Shown here: positions 1 to 10,018 of the stretch, piece by piece | How positions within the stretch are numbered: the stretch's first letter is position 1 | Layout of the letters: each line of letters begins with the position of its first letter | Assembly: GCA_003254885.1 (NCBI GenBank) | Contig: QANT01006109.1 | Location: 1-51,282, forward strand | Source of the DNA: Purshia tridentata | Taxonomy: Eukaryota; Streptophyta; Magnoliopsida; Rosales; Rosaceae | Direction: 5' to 3' | DNA length: 51,282 bases | The notes under the pieces: model-generated | Database searches by the model: none | What the model saw: only the letters and a program-made list of their open reading frames with translations | What the model was told of the DNA's origin: nothing | Program-made: the position numbers and the translations under genes

Positions 1-1257
1 ACTCCTAAATTCTCAACTCACACCCTTTATTTTAATTTATAAAATTACTATTTTATCCCAATACCAAAAGATAATAAAGGACATAAAATTACCACGTTAG
101 CATTTTAGGCCTTTAAACTCGCTACGCGACTTTTCATTTTTAATTTTTTTTATTACAGGGGAGGGGGAGAGTTCTAATCAGGGTGTGTACAGTAGAGGAG
201 GTGAGGTAAAGAGTAATATAAGAGTGGCTTGATCATCACTAGGCCTCTCTCTATGCATTCTATTGGCAAGGCTGCTGACCAACAATTAGCAAAATGGCTT
301 AAAAATTAGTTGATGATTCTCTTGGGGTTTTTGTTTTTCAATATTAAAGTCATTTTAAAACTGACTAGTTAGAAAGTTAATACAAAGATAACTATTATTT
401 GGATGATGTAATCTCATAATCTAAATTGTCCATTTAAACCATTTAGCAATCATGATTATTGGATAGACGATTTAATCATGCTAAAAATAGTCAAATTGAA
501 AACAATTTGGACAATTAAAATAAATAAAATATTTCAATAAAACTAAAATGATAATATTAATCAAATAACTAAACCGTTTATTATTTGACGAATATTTGCA
601 TAAATAATTTTTAAAGTAAGGTCTAAAAAATATAGACTTCTAATAAGTGGAGGGTAGGACGTTACGGACGTCCACATTTTCTTTAAATATGGATGTCAAT
701 ACTTGAAACTTCATGTATAAATATATTGAAACTGATCAAAGTGCGGTTATGCCACAACACATGCCGATCAACCGACACGAGATCATTGGCAATATGCACA
801 GTTTACACCACTTAGCAAACAGGAAAATGTACAATTTAAAAAAGTCATGTGGTATTTTAAAAAGTTAGAAAATACTTAAAAAATTAAATAATTAGAAAAT
901 TCAGTATGATAAAGACAAGATTGTCCCTATAACAGTACTACAGTTATAGTTACAATGATGTTCCATATTTAAGAATTAAGACCTTGATTCAATGGCAATA
1001 GTTACATATCTAGACACTCCAAATAATTGAAAGAAAAGCTAAAACCTCATAAAAACTTCATTTCTCACCAAAAATAACAAAAGTAGGGAAAAACTTTGGG
1101 GGGCTATCTCACACAAATATGAAATATGAGCCCCACTCCTTGGATAGTTGGATTTCTTCTAGGACACCGCTCCTCTTCAATGCCTTCATGTTCCTCATTT
1201 GCTCAAGTGAAACAGAAACTGAAAGAATTAGACATTGTTCCAGTTCTGTCAGCAAAA
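1..1257. other. AT-rich intergenic sequence
   Basis: No coding region, RNA gene or delimited repeat could be supported here. Reading frames are short and of random composition. The right edge is the point (about 1258) where similarity to the 3' end of XRCC3 begins, so this is the sequence outside the tandem duplication. Confidence 0.5.
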
Positions 1258-1487
1258 CTCATGTTAGATTTAGATACACATTGTTCATTTGTTATCTGTC
1301 AACTCCAAAACACTCCTTGTTTTGTGATGAGAAACTCACATGATGATCGAGGCACAAAACACTATCAAGTCACCTCTTCGTTTGCCTACTACAGGTGATC
1401 TTCCAAGCCATTGTGTTTGCCAACAACCTCCTCATTTCCCGACAAGAACAACCTCGAATTCACACAATTAGCCCAAGCCAGTCTCAA
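1258..1487 (-). pseudogene. Truncated copy of the XRCC3 3' end
   Basis: This stretch aligns with 3433-3683, the last part of the intact XRCC3 reading frame plus its 3' flank. Shared blocks include the region around the stop codon (GVDR-stop) and the segment coding for the serine/glutamine-rich C-terminal part. Relative to the intact gene the copy has several small indels, including a loss of about 5 bp near 1389-1395, which destroy the frame. Everything upstream, including both Walker motifs, is absent. The fragment runs directly into the broken syntaxin-like copy, so it is the remnant of one arm of a tandem duplication. I see no reason to think it is translated. Confidence 0.8.
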
Positions 1488-1493
1488 AGCAGT

Positions 1494-3424
1494 TCATTTC
1501 AGTATATAATATATGACTCCTTGATGATTGAAATGTTTCAAGTTCAAGCAAATCAACAGCTTAGCATTGCTTCTGAGATGCACCAGCTCGACCAAACAGC
1601 TGAAGAAGAAAATTTATAAATTTTGCTTGGAAACGATCGTAATCTATCAACTGAATGAAAGCATGGGAGAGAGAATAAATAGAATATCAGAATTCATGCT
1701 TTTTCTTTTCTTTCTCTTTGCATACGTGTATTGCCAGATATACTGCCTTTTTCATCACATTTTATAATCAACTCTTGCCTTTCAAATATGTAATAATCTG
1801 ACCTGGTTGAACATAGTAACTGCTCCCTTTGCCTGATGCAACTCCCCACACCTTTGCTTCCAGAAGACAAGCTTGGACCCTTTTTCTTTGGGTGTGTCCT
1901 CATAGCCAGAATTTGTTTCTTTCTCTGGTCAGCTTCTTCAGCTATTACAATTCTCAAATCACCAAAATTTGCTGAACTCCATGTCTTCCTTGTATTAGTG
2001 GTTCTATCTGCTTCCTAAAATTATATCATCCCTCATTCCTGAGATTTCTTTCCCTTTCAGTTCCATGACAAAATTCTGATTGTTACATAAAGTAAAAACA
2101 TCTTTAACACCCCTTTATTACATCAGAAATGTTTCTATTGCAGGCAGCATTAGGCTCACGTCTTTTCTTCTAATATGATTTCCTCTGAGCTTTGGTAATA
2201 CCTAAAGCAGTTTTCAGCTCTCCACTGAGCTCATCCAAATCTTCTGGTGATAGATTTTCTCTATTCTCTCCAACCCACACCCTGTACGTGGATTCTGTTC
2301 TGAAAAACCAAACAAAGGAACAAAGGAACAAAGGAAAATTATATCTAGCTCCAATTTAATTGAACATTCTAGACAGCAATAAATATCACTGAAATGATAC
2401 TTTCTAAGAAACTGGAAGATGAGAGTAGGATCCCTTCAATCTTAGCACAAATCACAGAGGAAAAGGTACCACCTAATCTCTATGATCATTGATTGCTGAA
2501 CTGATCAAAGTGGCTTTTTTGGTTTGGCCTGGAAAAAAGTGACCTTTCAATTTTCATTCTCCTACTCCTAGGATAGAGGGTGGTCTATCATCATCTTAAT
2601 TTTGAAGTTAGAGACACCTTACCAATACTAGACATGACTGACAGTCATCCAACTTCCTAAGTGCGCTTGCCTTCCAGATTTCAAGCCAAAATGAAGGTTA
2701 TGAATTTATGATCCAATTATTATCTTTCCAATCCCAGACAGAGACAGTAAGGGAATTTATCTTTAGCATCCAAAACGAAGGATAAAGTCTTACCAACATG
2801 CTAAATTACAGCACAAATCTGCTATAGTGGAAACTGAAAATTTTGAATATGGTAAACAAAGGATAAACATAGTATATTGTAAAGAAACTATCCTTAGAGC
2901 ATTATGAGGACACACTTATAATAAACATATCTAAAAGTTGAAAATTCAACTGAAAATAAACATCAGCCGTACCATCAAAACTTTAAAAAGAATGAAGGGG
3001 AGGGAAAAACGGATAGAACCTAAAAAGACCAAACAATCCCCCCAATGAATTAATGCTCAAAATCAGCAGCACAACCACACAATTGGAAAATCTCGAACAA
3101 ATTATATACGTTAGGAGCGCTATCTGAGATACACGTACACCCAAAACAATCCATAGACACTTCAGCAAAGCCCATAAAAAATATAGAAACCAATTAAAAC
3201 CAGCTGAAACCTACATGATCAAACCCAATCAAAATCAAAATGAAACATATATATCAGCTGATTCTTGCACCGCACCACCTCTCAGCAGGAGGAAAGAAGA
3301 CGTCTGTTTTCCAAAGATCAAAACTGTTTGCCACCATCATGTTGAACACCAAAAACTCACGACCAAATCAAAAGCAACGAAACCCAATTCCTGTCCGAGC
3401 CTTTAAGCCAACAAAAGCTTCAAA
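1494..3424 (-). pseudogene. Broken copy of the syntaxin-6-like gene
   Basis: The stretch is collinear with 6804-9824, which carries the intact syntaxin-6-N-domain gene. Exon 1 copy (about 3252-3345) still starts MMVANSFDLWK but carries an insertion, a frameshift, an early stop and a lost splice donor (ATATAT for the intact GTATGT). Exon 2 copy (about 2195-2308) keeps the LSPEDLDEL segment, but its ATG-equivalent is ACA, and it is joined directly to late exon 3 sequence by a deletion equivalent to about 7625-8505, which removes the splice donor, intron 2 and half of exon 3. Exon 4 copy has lost about 105 bp, including the part coding for the membrane anchor, and its CTGCAG acceptor reads CTGAAG. 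The exon 5 region is missing. The copy is clearly non-functional as a protein gene. Confidence 0.85.
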
Positions 3425-3470
3425 ATTTGTTACTCATTTTGTTAGATTTGGATACACATTTTGTTATTTG

Positions 3471-4490
3471 TTATCTGTCAACTCCAAACACTCCTTGTTT
3501 TGTGATGAGGAACTCACATGATGATTGGGGCAAATGAGGCGCAAAAACAACATCAAGTCGCCTCTTTGTTTGCCAACTACTACACAGATGATCTTCCAAG
3601 CCATTCTCTTCCCCAACAAGCTCCTCATTTCTCGACAAGAACAACCTCGAATTGACGCAATTCGCCCAAGCCAGTCCCAAAGCGGGACAAACCCGTCTTC
3701 CCGACGAATGCAAGGAGCCCAAGTTGCCAACTCTCAGCCCATTTATCCCCTCACTCGCCCCCATAACATCAACCACCTGGTTCGTCACCACCACCGCCAT
3801 CCCGAACCTCTTCGCCAGCGCCTTCAACTTCCCAGAAATCTTGAAAAACAGCGACGACCTCCGCTTAAGATCCAAAGGGGTGTTGTCAAAGTCAGACCGA
3901 AACAGCGCCGCAATGGAATCAATGACAATCAGTCTAACGGGCAACCGGGTTCGCGAGCTGGCAACAAAGGACTCTATCTTGGGCATTATATCGAGCAGTT
4001 GGCGCGCATCGTGTACAGCCTGAACGTATATATCTTCGATGGGATCAACGGTTATAAGGTGGTGAGGGTGTGAAGCGAGGAAGGAGAGGGAGAGTTGGTG
4101 GAGGCGGCGAATGGGGAAAGGGAATTCGGTGTGGAGGAAGAGGGAGGCGGCGGAGAGGCCGCCGAGGGAGGGCGGAAGCTGGGCGGAGAGGGTGAGTTGG
4201 AGGCAGAACTGGGTCTTGCCGCAACTGCTCTCAGCGACAAGTTCCGTTATGGAGTTGCAGGGGATGCCGCCGTGGAGGCAGCGGTCGAGGACTGGGCAGC
4301 CCAGCGTTAGTTTCTGGGTGGTCAGAGGATGCTGGAGGAGCTTTTCTGGGGTCAGTGGCATTGATTGGACTTCGATTCGTCGATTCGGAATTTCGGAGGG
4401 GATTTTTGTGGTCAACAGTCGCGAATGTGTGATTACTGGGTGGTTTAAAGTGTCCAAAAGGGCGGGAAAGAGACTCTTTTGGTAATTCAT
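3471..4490 (-). CDS. XRCC3: XRCC3-like RAD51 paralogue (DNA repair)
   Basis: Single-exon reading frame of 339 aa. It matches the plant XRCC3 family, nuclear RAD51 paralogues that act with RAD51C in homologous recombination repair and meiosis. The RecA-like ATPase core is visible. The lead-in is LTLGCPVLDRCLHGGIPC (about residues 61-78). The Walker A region is AESSCGKTQ (86-94), with A86 in place of the usual first glycine. Walker B is LIVID (187-191), followed by SIAALFR. The VVTNQVVDVMG stretch comes next and the tail is GVFGVDR. The first in-frame ATG is at 4490, but family proteins begin at a position corresponding to M44 (ATG at 4359-4361), just before LTPEKLLQ. A 296-aa product from M44 is closer to the roughly 300 aa I recall for Arabidopsis XRCC3. 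The 43-residue extension may be extra or simply 5'UTR. A 3' scrap of the gene lies at 1258-1487. Confidence 0.93.
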   Translation of the reverse strand: MNYQKSLFPALLDTLNHPVITHSRLLTTKIPSEIPNRRIEVQSMPLTPEKLLQHPLTTQKLTLGCPVLDRCLHGGIPCNSITELVAESSCGKTQFCLQLTLSAQLPPSLGGLSAASLFLHTEFPFPIRRLHQLSLSFLASHPHHLITVDPIEDIYVQAVHDARQLLDIMPKIESFVASSRTRLPVRLIVIDSIAALFRSDFDNTPLDLKRRSSLFFKISGKLKALAKRFGMAVVVTNQVVDVMGASEGINGLRVGNLGSLHSSGRRVCPALGLAWANCVNSRLFLSRNEELVGEENGLEDHLCSSWQTKRRLDVVFAPHLPQSSCEFLITKQGVFGVDR

Positions 4491-6179
4491 TTCAAAATTG
4501 CTTCAATAAGTTTTTAGGGATACTATTTTCACACCCTTATTTCTCTTATTGCACGTCACTTTAATGGTTTAACCATTGTGTGAAAGGACAAAAATAGAAA
4601 AAGAACATAAAATAGAAAAACAAAAACAAAACAAACCAAAACTCACCCAATTCCATTGTCAGTGTCCTTCTTTATCTCTGATGATACATTTTCTCTCTTT
4701 CTCTATTTTTGCATGTTTCCTCAATGGACAAAAAAGGAGGCCGACAAGGGAAGGGAAGAGAAGGATAGGGAGAAAAAGAGAAAGAGAAATGAACACAAAG
4801 AGGGGGAGGAAGAATGAGCCGGCTACCTCCAGTGAGTGTGGAGAGGTTTTTTTTTCCTTGGTGTCATGTGGTAATATTGAGGAAAAGTGGTAGAAAGTGT
4901 AATGAGAGAACAGAAGGTGTGCAAATAGCCGCCCTCTAATTTTTTCAACCACAAGTTTCATATGAATATTTGAATCACATGAGATCTCATGCGTGAGTTG
5001 AGAAGAAAATTAGAAAAAGAGTTGAATTAAATTGTTTTCCATAAGTTAATCATGTTTCAAGTCCTGCACCAATATTCCACCATTACTCTCTCACAAATAA
5101 TCCACAACTACTAAATGAATGAATCCATTCGTCATTCGCGTGAATAGCGTGACTTTGAATTTGTTTTATTTATTGGGCTGCTCATTCCTTGCATTTGGTC
5201 AACAAAGGCACCCCTAAAAAAGGACTTTACAAATTAAAACAATGATATAGTACAAATCTTGGACATGAATTTTAGCCTCCAACCATGTCATGATTGACAT
5301 CATACACTATAATGTCATATCATAATTGATGTTTAAAGCTTAATGGAATTGTGGATTGTCTACACTTCCAAATATTCTTCTCATGTATAGAAACTACCCA
5401 AATGCATTTACATTTAATGGCATCAGGAAATCTAAAACGATCTCTACCTTCTTCCTGTGGCCTGTTTCACCCCTAGTACTAAAAAGGGAGGTAGCTTGGA
5501 GTATTCCAAAGCCTTTAAAACAACCAGGGAGACGTTAATCACAAGCATTCCCTTTTCAGACTTCTTGTCACCTTAGAAACAGCTCCAACACCTGAAGATG
5601 AAGACATGGAAAATTACTTAACTGACTTGAGTTCCACATCATTCCAGCAAAGCAAAAGGCTGAAGATATTACTCTTTAAGGTTTTTTATTAGTTACAACA
5701 TTTGTGGGATGAGGCATTTGAATTAAGACCTCTTTAGTTAGATAATTTTACATTGTTACTTGTTAGCAAAGGCTAAATGGGACCAAGGTTATGCACCCAC
5801 ATGAAACAAGTACACTTTATTCTTGTAAAAAAATTCACAAACCATTGCCTTCAAAAGAAAGAAAAACTCTTCATAAATGCTCACTTTGTTACAGCCATTA
5901 TAAGAGCGAAAATCTCTGCTTTACTCAATTCAGCATAAGGCATATATTCACAGAACAAAGGGAGGAAAAAAGAAAAGAAAAACAATAGTAGACAGTGGTT
6001 TCTTGACTGTGTTGAAAGCATCTCTCCCCCAAAATATTTTCTTTTGACATACAACTGAATTCTGGCGTTCACCTCACTTCAGTAATTTTCAGAATTTACA
6101 AGATAAAACATGTGTGAAAGCAATAGAAATACCTTTCAATTTTCATCCTAATCAGGTGCGGTGTATATACCACTTTATC
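4491..6179. other. Intergenic region between XRCC3 and the syntaxin-like gene
   Basis: This holds the upstream side of XRCC3 (from 4491) and the downstream side of the syntaxin-like gene (to 6179). A purine-rich run lies at about 4730-4820. A short plus-strand open stretch at about 5560-5680, with acidic residues (PEDEDMENYL), looks coding-like but has no identifiable parent. Nothing else is supported. Confidence 0.4.
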
Positions 6180-9100
6180 TCAACTTGAATAAAATACAAA
6201 TGGCACTGCAAAGAGAAAATCTTTCATAAGCACAGTGTTATAGAACCAAAACTATTTTAAACTTCCTATTAATTCTGTCTAAATAATTTTTAGCCCGTGT
6301 CCTCTATGACTCCATAATCAAACAATAGTGGTAATACATAATACCAAATGGAAGAGCATAAGTGAAGCAAAACAGCATGATGCAATTGTTAATTGCAAAA
6401 GCAGCCAGACACATTAAAGGTCATCCAAAAAATCTTATTATGTGCTCTGCATAAGCCGTAATACCAGAAGTAATATTTTGGTGGCTTTCAAAAGCTGCCA
6501 GCAGATACATTAATCCCCAAACAGTTATACTGAAATCATATGATAAATACAAAGGATGTAGTCTGTTTGGACCTTAAAGCTGCATAATTATTTCAGAAAA
6601 GAAGTTTCATGTATTTAAAATGCGAAAACAACCACCTAAGTCGTAGATACATGTGAAAAATTAAAATTTCTTCAAATGTTTACTGACAGATAGTCTACAG
6701 CTAATATATTTCTACTATTTCATTTTAATGTGCCATGCTGCCCAAGAGGGTTATATTGTGGAGCAATTTATCAAAGAGATTTTGAAATATTGAAGACCAT
6801 TTTCAGTTTAGTATATGATATATAACTCCGTGGTGAATGAATGTTTGAAGTTCAAGTGAACCAACAGCTTACCAAGCAGAAAAACAGTGAGCATTAAAGC
6901 GAGGGTCACTTGGACAGAACAACCATAATTTAAGCGTCGTGGACTTTGCCATTGCTTCTGTGGACTTTGCAATTGCTTCTGAGATGCACCAGCCCGACAA
7001 AACAGCTGCAGAAGACACGATTTATAAGATCCGCTAGGAAATTAACAAAAGATCATAATATATCAAATGAATGAAAGAAGAGAACATAAAATGAATAAAA
7101 TATCAGAATCCACGCTTATTCCTTTCTTTCTCTTTGCACGTGTAATAATGTCAGATATACTAATTCCTTTTGATCAAATGTTATATTCAACTCTTGCCTT
7201 TCATATATGTAATAAGCTGACCTTGTTGAACAAAGTAACTGCTCCCTTTGCCTGATGCAATTCCCCACACCTTTGCTTCCAGAAGACAAGCTTGGACCCC
7301 TTTTCTTTGGGTGTGTCTTCAAAACCCGGAATCAGTTTTTTTCTCTGATCAGCTTCATCAGCTATTACAATCCTTAAATCACCAAAATTTGGTGAATTCC
7401 ATGTCTTCCTTGTATTAGTTGTCCTATCTGAATTATAAATTATATCATCCCTCATTCCTGGGATTTCTTTCCCTTTTAGTTCGATGACAAAATTTGAATC
7501 CTTACATATAGTAATAACATCTTTAACACTCTTTATTTCATCAGGAATGTTTCTATTGCAGGCAACATTAGATTTGAGGTCCACATCTTTTCTTCTAATA
7601 TAATTTTCCTCTGTGCTTTTCACAGAAGGTCCAAGTTCTACTTCGTTATTGGCACTTTGCATACTTTGGGATGTCCCAGAGAGAAATGCAGCAAAATCAT
7701 CACTTTCTTCTTCATCCAGGTGTACCCATCGAAGGGGTTGCTTTCCTTCCACACTAAACGATTCCCTTAATGCTTTTTCAACATGGGAAATTTGGTTTTC
7801 AATGGCAGCAATAAATTGTCTATGTCTAGCTGCTGTATGGTCATTGCCACGTTGTCCATAGCTCGACCTCACTGCTTTCTCAAACTCTTCCAACTAAATC
7901 AAAAGCACAGAATTACTATAAGCAAAAGAATAATGCCAGTTAAACCACTTACAGAAAAAAACATAAACCGAGTTTCTGTGATTTTCAATTAGTGACAATA
8001 TCTATAGTAAGAAAAAACAATTCAGGAGATTGATTTCCAAAAGAGATTGACATTAAAGAAAGCATATATATCCCCATCTTAGAAGGAAAAAAAGAGAAAG
8101 ATCAAACCATGGTTAGAGCTGAGATGCATTTTTGACAGAAAACTTAACAAGTTCACATTTTTTTTACTTGTTCAACTTTCTCAGCAATCAACTGGATAGT
8201 ATTGATCACTCACAAATTCTCATAATAATTTTACAGTGAAAGTGACAATATCTATAGTGAGAAAAAAAAAATCAGGAGATTGATGTCCAAAAGAGATTGA
8301 CATTAAAGAAAGCATATATATCCCCATCTTAGAGGTAAAAAAAAGAGAAAGATCAAACCATGATTACAGCTGAGATGCATTTTTGAAAGAAAACTTATCA
8401 AGTTCACATTTTTATCACTCACAAATTCTCATAATAATTTTACAGTGACTAAACGGGAGCGAAAAATGAGTAGATAGCTAATCAGGACAAGAAACCTACC
8501 TGCCATTTGGCAGTTCCTAAAGCAGTTTGCAGCTCCCTACAGAGCTCATCCAAATCTTCTGGTGCTAGCCTTTCTCTCCTCTGTTGAACCCATGCCCTGT
8601 ATGTGGATTCCATTCTGAAAAACCAAAAATAAATAAAAAAGGAACAAAGGAAAAATTATATCTAGTTCCAATTTTAGTGAACATTCTAGACATCAATGAA
8701 TATCACCGAAATAATACTTTCCAAAAAAGAAAAATGACAATTGGCTCCCTCCAATCTTTGCAAAATTACAGAGGGAAAAGTGCCACCTAATCCCTATGGT
8801 CATTGATTGCTGAGCAATAAGAGTTGACAATCTGTCAAATAACTACTCAAATTTTTGTGAAAGTGGAAGAAAGTGGCCTTTTTCTTTTGGCCTGTGACCT
8901 TTTAATTTTCATTTACCTACTCCTGGGATATAGGTTGGTCTATCATCATCTTAATTGTGCAGTTAGAGACACCTTACAATACCAAACATGACCGACTCAC
9001 AAAGTCATCCAAAATCATGAGTGCACTTCCCTTCCATCTTTGGAGCCAAAAACAAGATTAGGCTCCACTTATTATCTTTTCCAATCCCAGAAAGTTGGGA

Positions 9101-9727
9101 AATTTTTTTTTAGCATCCAAAACAAAGGCTAAAGTATCACCAACGCGCTCAATTACAGCACAAATATGCTATAGTTTACTGCTATAGTGCAAAGAGACAA
9201 ATTTTGAATATCGTAAACAAGGCAAAACCTTGTATATTGTAAACAAATTACCATTTAAATCTCCATGGCGACACACTTATCATAAACATATCTAGAAATT
9301 GAAAATTCAACCCAAATTAAACATGAGCAATATAATCAAAACTTGGAAAAGATCAGAACCCAACAATCCCCCAATCAATTAATACTCAAAACGACACATC
9401 CACGCAATTGAAACATCTCCAACAATAATACACTCTAAAAAGTAAAAACACTACCTGATACAACTCAAAAAATTCCATATTCACTTCAAAAAACTCCATA
9501 AAAACACAACATTCAACACACCCAACTCCAACTCCAAATTCCAATACCAAGTCCAAATAAACACAGAAACCAATTAAAACAGATGAAGCCCACATGATCA
9601 AACCCAACCAAAAGCAAAAGGGAACATACATATCAGCTGATTCTTGCACCTCCTCAGCTGCAGGAAAGAAGACGTCTTTTTTCCAAAGATCAAAAGTGTT
9701 TGCCACCATCATCTTGACCAACACCAA
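6180..9727 (-). CDS. Syntaxin-6 N-domain protein, tail-anchored
   Basis: Five coding exons on the minus strand: 9630-9727, 8500-8614, 7222-7893, 6873-7005 and 6180-6205, all with GT-AG borders. They give 347 aa, or 342 from the second Met (ATG at 9712), which matches the usual family start MMVAN. The N-terminal part (FDLWKKDVFFPAAEEVQESAD, then MESTYRAWVQQRRE and APEDLDELCREL) is the syntaxin-6/SYP61 N-terminal three-helix domain. The C-terminus ends in a hydrophobic anchor (about 325-344, VTLALMLTVFLLVPFVF) and a short YSS tail. The last exon contributes only 26 coding bases. I see no SNARE heptad region between the two. It resembles Arabidopsis At4g30240/At2g18860, called syntaxin/t-SNARE family; a role in endomembrane traffic is inferred from the family. 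Exon 4 contains a 21-bp tandem duplication, and intron 2 a duplication of about 230 bp. A dead copy lies at 1494-3424. Confidence 0.88.
6936..6980 (-). repeat. 21-bp tandem duplication inside exon 4
   Basis: The segment TGGACTTTGC-AATTGCTTCT occurs twice in a row with one mismatch. On the coding strand it gives two copies of a QKQxQSP heptad in the syntaxin-like protein (about residues 304-317). The frame is kept. Confidence 0.8.
7990..8458. repeat. Tandem duplication within intron 2 of the syntaxin-like gene
   Basis: Two head-to-tail units, about 7992-8225 and 8241-8458, share long blocks (GACAATATCTATAGT, AGGAGATTGAT, AAAGCATATATATCCCC, GATCAAACCAT, AAGTTCACATTTTT). They differ by scattered substitutions and small indels. 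Both lie between the donor at 8499 and the acceptor at 7894, so the protein is untouched. Confidence 0.85.
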
Positions 9728-9956
9728 AAACCCACATACAAAAAATCAAAAGCAACGAAACCCAGTTCCCGTCCGAGCCTTAAGAGAAGTTAAAGCCAAC
9801 AAAAGCTTCAAATTTTTTCAGAAAAATGTATATATTCGTTGCTCGGACGGGTGGTTGTTGGTTGTTTCACTCCTTCCCTTCCCTTTCCTCTCTTCTTTGC
9901 TAAGAAGAAGAAAGAAAGAAATAAAGCTGAGAGAGAGAGAGAAGGAGACGTAAAAG

Positions 9957-10018
9957 CAAATTCTCTTCTCTGTTCTCTCCTCTCTCTTCTCTCTTCTCTC
10001 TTCTCCCTCACTCTATTT
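9957..10018 (-). promoter_or_regulatory. GA-rich leader upstream of the syntaxin-like gene
   Basis: A run of repeated TTCTC/TCTC on the plus strand reads as GAGA on the coding strand, 230-290 bp upstream of the ATG. Such GA-rich leaders are common in plant 5'UTRs and core promoters. The transcription start is not visible, so the assignment to the leader is an inference. Confidence 0.4.

Noticed and set aside
1836-2018. Plus-strand frame of 60 codons over the broken syntaxin-like copy
   Set aside because: It is the antisense shadow of the exon 3 copy; the recognisable homology is on the minus strand.
3525-4073. Plus-strand frame of 182 codons over XRCC3
   Set aside because: It is antisense to XRCC3; the RecA-like motifs are all on the minus strand.
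4576-4893. Lys/Arg-rich plus-strand frame upstream of XRCC3
   Set aside because: Low-complexity purine-rich sequence with no homology; it is probably noncoding.
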